This document shows positions 56,886 to 64,000 of a DNA stretch of 64,000 nt, piece after piece (the stretch's first letter is position 1; each line of letters opens with the position of its first letter). The notes beneath the pieces were generated by a model. That model was not told the origin of the DNA. It saw nothing but the letters and a program-made list of their open reading frames with translations, and did no database searches. The stretch covers positions 6,957,501 to 7,021,500 of the forward strand of contig JAYKKT010000080.1 in the NCBI GenBank assembly GCA_036023115.1, read 5' to 3'. The DNA comes from Brasenia schreberi. Taxonomy: Eukaryota > Streptophyta > Magnoliopsida > Nymphaeales > Cabombaceae. The position numbers and the translations under genes were made by a program.

Positions 56886-58027
56886 GAAACCAAATTGGTT
56901 TTCTATTATACTTGATACTTGTCTTAGCCTACATTCGATAATTCTTTACTACAATTTCATAACATGGCTCATTAACTTGATAATCCGATAATTCACACAA
57001 TTCTAAATGTCTCCCTTGTTCTTATATATGGGTATAAGTGTACTCACTCTACATTCCTCGAGCATCTTTTAGTTTCTCCATATTTCATTAAATAGTCTTG
57101 TCAGACAAGTGATTCGTGTTTCTCTTAAGATTTTCCAAACTTCTATAGGAATATTCTTTGATCCTACCGATTTACCACCATTCATATGTTTAAGAGCCTC
57201 TTTGACTTCATTCTTTTGAATATGTCGGTAGAAATTGTGGTTTATATACTTTTTTGATTTAGCTAACTCTCCTAAGATAATACTAACATCTTTGTTTTCA
57301 TTAAAAAGCTTATAAAAATAGTTTTTTCATCTATTTCTTATATCATCATTTGCCACTAGAATTTTCTCATTCTAGTATCTGATGCATCTAACAGAAGTAA
57401 GATTCTTAGTTTTCTTATCTCTAGCCCTAACTATCCTAAAAATATCTCTTTCACCCTCATTTGAGTTGAGTTTTTTATATAAATTCTCCTAAATTTTAGC
57501 TTTTGCTTCACTGATGACCTTTTTCGCTTCCTTCTTTGCTTTCTTATAAGTTTCTAAAGTTTCACTAGTTTTCTTAGTATAATGTAATTTGTAACATGCC
57601 CTCTTTACCTTGATTTTATTTTGTCTTCACTCCACCACCAACCTTCTTTTTGTGCTGGTACACCTTCCTTAGATTCACCTAACACATCTTTTGCCACTTT
57701 TCTAATATGTATAACCATATTGTTCCACATATCACAAGGTATACCAACATATTTCAAAGCATATCCTTGAAGGACTTTCTATTTAAATATATCTTCTTTC
57801 TCACTTTTGAGATTCCACCATTTAGTCTGAATAGCTCGATACAATTTTTTCTTCTTTGTCTATTTTTTTATTTGTAAATCCATAACTAAAAGTCGATGTT
57901 AGGTAGTTAAGCTTTCTGTTGGAATTACCTTGCAATCTTTACAACATGCTCTATCTTTTTTTCTACAAATAAAATAATCAATTTGTGTTTGTGATAAGCT
58001 ACTCTTATAAGTAATTAAATGTTCATC

Positions 58028-58620
58028 TCATTTTTTGAAGATTGTATTGACTATAAAGAGATTAAATGCCGTAACAAAATTTAAATTTTTTTTACCTTCC
58101 TCATTTATATCCCCAAAACCAAAGTTTCTATGAATACCTTGATATCCTAATGCATCTTTACCGACATGTTCATTTAAGTCTCCTCCTAAACAAATCATCT
58201 TCCTTTGAGAAATTCTTTGAATCACCTTATCTAACTCTTCCCAAAAAGTTGTCTTTATACTATCTTCTAGTCCTACTTGAGGTGCGTAAGCACAAACTAT
58301 ATTCAAAACCTTTGCTCCTAACACTAATTTCAATATCATGATTCGGTCACCATATCGTGGTATGTTTACTACACTATCTTTTAAATCTTTATTTATGATA
58401 ATAACAACTTCATTTCAAGTTTTTTTCTTACCTGAGTACCATAATTTAAAATTGATACCCTCAATCTCCTTTGCTTTTTCTTCAACCCGCTTTATCTCGT
58501 GTAAACATAGAATATGAATCTTTTTCTGAATCATAGTATCTACCACCTTTATTAGCTTACCGGATAATGTTCTGATATTCTAAGAACTAATACGAATCTT
58601 ATTATCTAGGACTTGCTTCC
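58028..58620 (-). pseudogene. RTE AP-type endonuclease domain
   Basis: The reverse strand reads VDTMIQKKIHILCLHEIK (the usual catalytic Glu region, family pattern LCLQETKW), KDLKDSVVNIPRYGDRIM, VLNIVCAYAPQVG and MICLGGDLNEHVGKDALGY, which holds the GDLNxHVG block of apurinic-type LINE endonucleases, then FNLFIVNTIFKK. The open part is 58339-58028. The first block is in a frame broken by stops. This domain nicks target DNA to prime reverse transcription. Confidence 0.85.
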
Positions 58621-58850
58621 TTACCCCTTTCATCCGTCTATATTTAAAATACGAAGACTCTCTCCATAATTTATTCACTACATTCGGGTGACAATATAGC
58701 AGGACTATCTTCCTTACCCACACCCGTCAATGATGTAGGAACCTAGGCAAAAATGTAGTGCCTCTTGCTTACTTTTCATTTCGTTCGGGCTCTGCAGCAC
58801 GTCGCTAAGAGGAGACACCCTAACGCAATACTCATAATTTATGTAATCCA

Positions 58851-59075
58851 TGGTATGAAAGTCTGACAAAGTTTTATGATAGTTGTTGGAAGCCTAACAA
58901 ACCCTCCTATATATATATTTAATCATAAATAGAAGTGTACTGATATATTCCCACTACCACTATATCAGAGTTGACTACTAACCGCTATTGACTACTTAGG
59001 TATATGTACAAAATAAGTGCATCCAAATACTCTTAGAGTTGTTAAATATAATTTTATCCTTTTTTTATTTTTGTA

Positions 59076-59078
<3 letters not shown>
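58851..59078. other. No gene seen
   Basis: Short AT-rich stretch between the RTE 5' end and the microsatellite before the next LTR. Confidence 0.4.

Positions 59079-59079
<1 letters not shown>

Positions 59080-59130
<51 letters not shown>
59080..59130. repeat. (AT)n microsatellite abutting the copia D LTR
   Basis: About 24 AT units end exactly at the LTR start. Confidence 0.95.
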
Positions 59131-59134
<4 letters not shown>

Positions 59135-59530
59135 ACAGGACCCGAAGGCACCAGGGTCATTCAGGTCCTGTCTATAGTAGACCATGAGGCCGTTGGCGTC
59201 AGCCCCAACGGCTAATAGTCGTTGAGGGTCCAATGGCTAGTTGGTTGTTGGGAGTTGGCTTCTTGCTGGCCCCTCTTCTCACTTTTCTCTCTCTTATTCA
59301 CTCAATACTCTCATTCTCTCTTCTAAAAATATTCTTCTAATATACATGATTAAGTATGTCTTTTATGGCAATTTAATAATATTGATTTCCGTTATTTTTA
59401 GTGCCTTTGTTACACTTATATGATTATAGCCTTTTAAAGGCTTTGTGTTTAACGAATTGTGGTGATATTTGTTCATCAATTTTCCACTGCTATATTGAAT
59501 AATCGACTTCATTAAATAGTATTAGAGTCA
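59130..59530 (+). mobile_element. copia D 5' LTR and primer-binding site
   Basis: The LTR spans about 59130-59516, starting TGATGACAGGACCC. It is followed at once by TAGTATTAGAGTCA (59517-59530), the same variant initiator-tRNA primer site as at the copia B LTR near 8.74 kb. Words such as CCAACGGCTAATAGTCGTTG, and their counterparts in the copia B LTR, support one family. The terminal CA is mutated to AA. Confidence 0.7.
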
Positions 59531-60208
59531 TTTGCGATCATGAGAATATTGTTTATCGCCTCGAGAAGTGTGTCAATCATATCTTTGGTATTATTGTAAG
59601 TTAACTCCTTTATATTCTTTTTTTTCCTTCAAATATAGATTATAAAAGAGATTTAACTTTTATTTAACACCCTCGAACTATAAAACATGAGCTTAATCCA
59701 TGAAAAACTATATGTATTTTAAAAATTTATGGGTTATTTAAGTAGTTTGAAAGTATAACCCTCTATTAATGTCACACTTTAACAAGGAGAGGAATATAAA
59801 GAAGGTCATAGAACAATGATATGGGTGCTTATGAACAATATAAATGAGTATACTAGAAATACTTTGGTTGATTTCACCAACACTATAGAAGCATGAGAAT
59901 ACTTTAAAAAATCCCATGTTCAAAGTGATATTGCTAATAAAATGGCATTAAGAGATAAATTGGTCTCACTTAGATGAGGAGATAAAGGGGTAAATGATTT
60001 TTTTTGTGAATATTCCAATATTTGGAATCAATTGTATGGCTATAAAAAAAAATTTACATAATGTCTTAGTGAGAGACAATGTGATGATAATTAGAATTTT
60101 GTACATCAATTTCTAAGAAGCCTCAAAAAAGAATTTGAATGGGTAAGATCATTCCTTATTCATCGAAAACCTTTTCCTACCAAAGAAGAGGTTATCACCG
60201 ATCTTTAA

Positions 60209-60475
60209 ATGGTGAAAACAATAATGAATGAAGCAAAACTTCAAAAAGACACTACCTTAGTCGTATTTAGACCCAGAGTAAACTTGAAAGCATATAGGCC
60301 TCCTCACTTCAAAAGTGAATGGTCAAGCAAGGCTAAAAGAGAGGTTGTGTGTCATTTTTGTAGAGGTCGGTCATATAAGGCCAAATTATTTAAAATTAAA
60401 AAAAAAGGTGACCTTAGTAGAATATCAAGCCTCATCTTTCATTCTCGCTCTTCAAGAAAAAATGAAGATACTTGA
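60209..60475 (+). pseudogene. copia D gag C-terminal remnant with damaged zinc knuckle
   Basis: The frame encodes MVKTIMNEAKLQKDT and ends past CHFCRGRSYKAKLF. The copia knuckle pattern is C-x2-C-x4-H-x4-C; here the histidine is Tyr and the last cysteine is Phe, so RNA binding would be lost. A shifted frame at 60315-60530 continues the protein. Confidence 0.7.
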
Positions 60476-62516
60476 AGCCCATATGAAGGAAAAAGCAATG
60501 GTCAGTGTGGTTTGCTCTTTTTCGAAATAAGAAACTCAAGGTATGACTTCTTGACTTCTTGATTCGGGTGCTTCTTTTCTTATGACTTGTAATGAAATTT
60601 TTTTAAATTTATGTGTTAGAAAGCTCCTATCATGTGTTTATACTACGGATGGAACAAAATTGAATGTTGATAAAATTGATGACTTGTAAAATAAAAAAAT
60701 TCAAATTTTCAAAATCAGTGTTGTTGTAAAACTAAATTTAAACTTGCTTTCGGTATCTCAAATTTCAAATAATAATTGTGTTATAACTTTTTCTTTTACG
60801 AGGTGCATTATATAGGATTATCTTTACAAGAAGGTGATTGGGTGTGGCCACGGAGAAGGGCAGACTTTATGTCATAGACTCTTTACATACCATAGGATAT
60901 GTAAATGTTTTATTTAATGATGCTCTTCTTTGGTACAAGAGATTAGGACATCTTAATGTTCAAAAATTGTATCAATGCCCTCTTCAAATAAAGACTATTG
61001 AAAATTTTTCTTTTAAGATTGTGTTCTTAGCAAAATGCAATACTTTTCTTTTTTAAACAAAACAATGTTACGAGGAAATCCTTTGAAATTGTTCATTCAA
61101 ATATATGGGAACCCGCACCCATTGTATCGAAAGGAGAAATTTATTACTATGTCATCTTCATGGACGACTTTACTAGGTATACATAGGTATATTTTTTGAA
61201 AGCAAAAACTGATATTTTTCAAAATTTTATTATTTTTATGATCTTATAAAAAATCAATTTAACTCTGAAATCAAGACCTTTAGAACTGACTTAGGAGGGG
61301 AGTTTATGTCTACATAATTCAAAAACTATCTTGACAAGTTTGGAATTCTTCATCAAATTTCTTGCACTAAGACTCCCAACAAAATAGGATTTCAAAACGA
61401 AAGCATCGTCGTATTCTAGAAACAACTAGAACCTTACTACTATCTAGTTGTGTTCCTAAGAAATTTTGGGCAGAAACTATTATAACTATTATTTATTTAA
61501 TTAATTGTATGCCCTCTTCAGTTTTACAAAACATATCTTCTTTAGAAAAACTCTTTAAAATTCTTCCTAATTATTTTAGACTAAGAATTTTTGGATGTTA
61601 ATATTTTGTTTATATTACAAAGATTATAAGCTATCTTCTCCTACTATCGAATCTGTATTTTTAGGATATAGGATAAATAAGGAAGGATATAGTATTATGA
61701 TTTTTAAAAATAACAAGCTTTCTATATCTAGAGATGTCAAATTTTTTGAAAATGACTACGTATTTAAAAGTATAGATGATGTCAAATCTATTCCTCTTCC
61801 TTTTTTAATGATATTTTAGGAGATGATGTGATCAATATAGAAAATGATTCGGATGAACACGTGGCTTTAAGATATTTTGTCATTCCTTTTGAACAAACTT
61901 ATTCTAGGATAACTTCTAACATCACACCATTTATGCCTAGAAGATTGAGTCGTGACTCTAAACCTTCAGCATAGTTTGTCTCTTATGATAGTTTTTCACC
62001 TAGACACAGAGTTCTTTTTATCACCATTTTAGTCGTAAAGGAACCTAAATCTTTTAAAGAAGCTCAGGCATTACAAGCTTGAATTTATGCTATGAATGAA
62101 GAATTAGATGCCCTATACATCACCCAAACTTGAGATATTGTTTCTAAACCACAAAACAAGAAAGCTATAGGATGTAGGTGGGTCTATAAGATTAAGACTC
62201 ATGATGATAGTTCTCTAGATCGTTATAAGCTTCATTAGTTGTCAAAGGTTATTCACAAGAATATGAAATTGATCATAAAGAGACTTTTGCTCTTGTTGCT
62301 ATGATAACAACTATGAGAACACTCATAGTTGTTTGTGCTATTAAGCATTAGAATATTTATTAATTAGATGTTAATAATGCATTTTTGAATTATTGATTGA
62401 AGGAAGAGGTATATATGTAACCTTCTCCCAGTCTTGATATTCCTAGTAAGTAAGTTTTACTCCTAAAAAGAGTTTTGTATGGTCTTAAATAAGCTCCTAA
62501 GACTTGGTTTGATAAA

Positions 62517-62771
62517 ATGTTTGAATTTATGATATTGCATGATTTTACTACTTGTTATACTGATACATCCCTATTTATAAAAAAGTCTTCTGCAAGTATT
62601 ATTATACTATTACTCTACATAAATGATATGATTATTATAGGTAGTGATGATTCCGAGATGAGACAAATCAATAAAGAACTTAGTAAAATGTTTGAGATGA
62701 AAGACCTCGGACAACTTTTCTATTTTTTTGGTATTGAAGTAACTAGTGATGTTCAAGGTTTTTTTTCATAA
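62517..62771 (+). pseudogene. copia D reverse transcriptase fragment
   Basis: Contains DFTTCYTDTSLFIKK, the polymerase motif as YINDMIIIG (usually YVDDMIIAG), and MFEMKDLGQLFYFFGIEV. One catalytic aspartate is replaced by Asn and the frame is closed on both sides by stops. Confidence 0.88.
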
Positions 62772-63592
62772 ACTAAATTTGCTAATGATATTATTCTTAG
62801 ACCAAGACTTACATATAGCAAAGTTGTTGACACAATTGAGGTGATCAATTAAAAAATACAACTCGTTGATGGAGAGTCGTTGAGTGATCCTACTCCTTAT
62901 CGACAGATGATTGGGGCACTCACTTATCTCACCATCACCCGTTCTCATATTGTTCGTGGATTTCACACTATAAGTCAGTTTCAACATGCACCCACGTCCA
63001 TATATATGAGTACAATCATGAGGATTGTTTGATATATTCAACCAACTACGATTAAGGGAGTGTTTCTATCATCTTCATCTTTATTTCAATTAAATGCATA
63101 TATTAATACTCATTGGGGTAGTGATATAAATGATAGGTACTCTACTATAGGTTGTTGCATTTTCTTCACAATAACCTTATATCCTGAAAATGCAAGAAAC
63201 AACAAAAGGTGTTCATTTCGTCAATTGAAGTTGAGTATCGTACAATGGCCAACACAACCACTAAGACAACTACTATAGGACTTGAGAATGACATTGAAAA
63301 CCACTCCAATCATGTATGTGACAATAAAAGTGTTATGTATAGCCAACAACCACACATTTCATAAACGTACCAAATATATTGAGATGGACTGTTATTATGT
63401 TTGTGAAGAATATCTTCAAAGCAATTTGGCACTATAGTTTATCAGAATAGAATATCAACTTGCAAGCCTTCACCAAGTCATTACTCACCTCATGATTTCA
63501 GTTTTTTATTAACAAACTTTTGGTCATAGTACCATCAGTTTGAAGGGATGCTAAATATAAATTTATATTTTTATATAATTTATATTATATAC

Positions 63593-64000
63593 AAACAACA
63601 ACAACAACAACTAAGCCTTTTCCCATACTAGACGGGGTTGGCTACATGGATTCTTTGTTTCCACAGATCCCTATCGTGTGCCATGTTAGCAGTTAAATCC
63701 CAATAAGCTAGATCATTCTTTATTGTTTCTTTTCAATACTTTTGTGGTCGTCCTCTACCTCTTTTAATACTTTCCAAATTTAGTTTTTCTAACCTTCTTA
63801 CAGGTTCTTCTTTTAATCTTCTTTCTATATGTCCAATCCATCTTAAACGATGTTCTCTCATTTTATCCTCTATTGGTGTCACTCCTAATTTGTTTCTAAT
63901 AACCTCATTATGTATACGGTCTTTTCTTGTATGACCACTCATCCATCTCAACATCTTCATTTCTATCACAGACATCTTTTGTACATGTTGATGATTAACT
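63593..64000 (-). mobile_element. RTE LINE, copy 7 (runs off right edge)
   Basis: The (CAA)n tail at 63593-63611 and the terminal block are followed, on the reverse strand, by the C-terminal region (63975-63733: [38 protein letters not shown]), which is open for 80 codons. This part is close to copy 1 in sequence, so it is one of the younger copies. The rest lies beyond the window. It sits about 40 bp after the decayed end of copia D. Confidence 0.92.

Larger units (their letters stand above)
55884..58850 (-). mobile_element. RTE LINE, copy 6, near full length (endonuclease and RT)
   Basis: Reverse-strand order: 5' leader to about 58640 (short words shared with known plant RTE leaders), AP-type endonuclease (about 58600-58028), pre-RT region (about 57900-57380), RT (about 57200-56340), C-terminal region (56228-56019), terminal block and (CAA)n tail at 55884-55898. 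This is the only copy in the window with all parts, about 2.97 kb. Frameshifts and stops still break it, so it is not autonomous. Confidence 0.93.
59531..63560 (+). mobile_element. copia LTR retrotransposon D, degenerate internal region
   Basis: In order: gag (about 59800-60530), a damaged zinc knuckle (CHFCRGRSYKAKLF at about 60345), gag-pre-integrase at 60838-61056 (LLWYKRLGHLNVQKLYQ), integrase (about 61070-61560, DDFTRYT...VYFLKAK), the integrase C-terminal region at 61595-61819 (VFLGYRINKEGYSI, ISRDVKFFEND), RT (about 62100-62770), and RNase H (to about 63480, CDNKSVMYSQQPHIS). It ends near a decayed polypurine tract (63541-63552) with no 3' LTR. Stops occur in every domain. Confidence 0.88.

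Overview
This is plant nuclear DNA, from a flowering plant of undetermined species. It holds four intron-rich genes of plant families with GT-AG (and one GC-AG) introns, copia LTR retrotransposons, RTE-type LINEs with (TTG)n tails, hAT transposons, tRNA-derived SINEs and long compound (TA)n(GA)n microsatellites. Nothing bacterial, organellar or CRISPR-like is present. Coding exons keep their frame across every splice junction I could define, so the genes look functional, while nearly all transposon coding sequence is broken by stops and frameshifts.

Layout. 1-9.1 kb is nested retrotransposons: a degenerate RTE LINE, then a reverse-strand copia whose protease is split by a 1.3 kb hAT-like element with an 8-bp target duplication, then pieces of a second copia with its LTR. 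9.1-13.7 kb is mostly unassigned, with a small internally deleted RTE. 13.7-23.6 kb is a complete nine-exon inositol-tetrakisphosphate 1-kinase (ITPK) gene. Its introns 3, 4 and 8 hold two RTE fragments, a 43-bp RTE tail with a 17-bp target duplication, a SINE, a long microsatellite and a MITE-like element. 24-33.7 kb holds an RTE with clear target duplications, a four-copy repeat family that includes an inverted pair and carries a conserved short reading frame, a copia lacking its integrase, and a duplicated, broken copy of the last ITPK exon. 33.7-38.2 kb is another RTE, an LTR-like promoter sequence, low-complexity DNA and a SINE.

38.7-43.6 kb is a complete two-exon GPI-anchored-type beta-1,3-glucanase (GH17 plus X8) gene whose intron carries an antisense hAT transposase remnant. 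43.7-44.2 kb is a SINE cluster. 44.7-46.6 kb (reverse strand) is a complete four-exon senescence/ERD7-like gene. 47.4-48.7 kb is microsatellites and two short tandem duplications. 49.2-52.3 kb is a complete seven-exon Derlin gene. 54.2-54.6 kb is a broken C-terminal fragment of a mitochondrial adrenodoxin reductase gene. 55.9-58.9 kb is the most complete RTE, with both endonuclease and reverse transcriptase. 59.1-63.5 kb is a degenerate forward-strand copia, and a last RTE runs off the right edge.

The four intact genes belong to unrelated pathways (inositol phosphate metabolism, callose turnover at the cell wall, a stress/senescence-associated protein, ER-associated degradation). They are ordinary neighbours on a chromosome, not a cluster. 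The most distinctive content is transposon archaeology and the unassigned repeat family at 25.5-32.7 kb.
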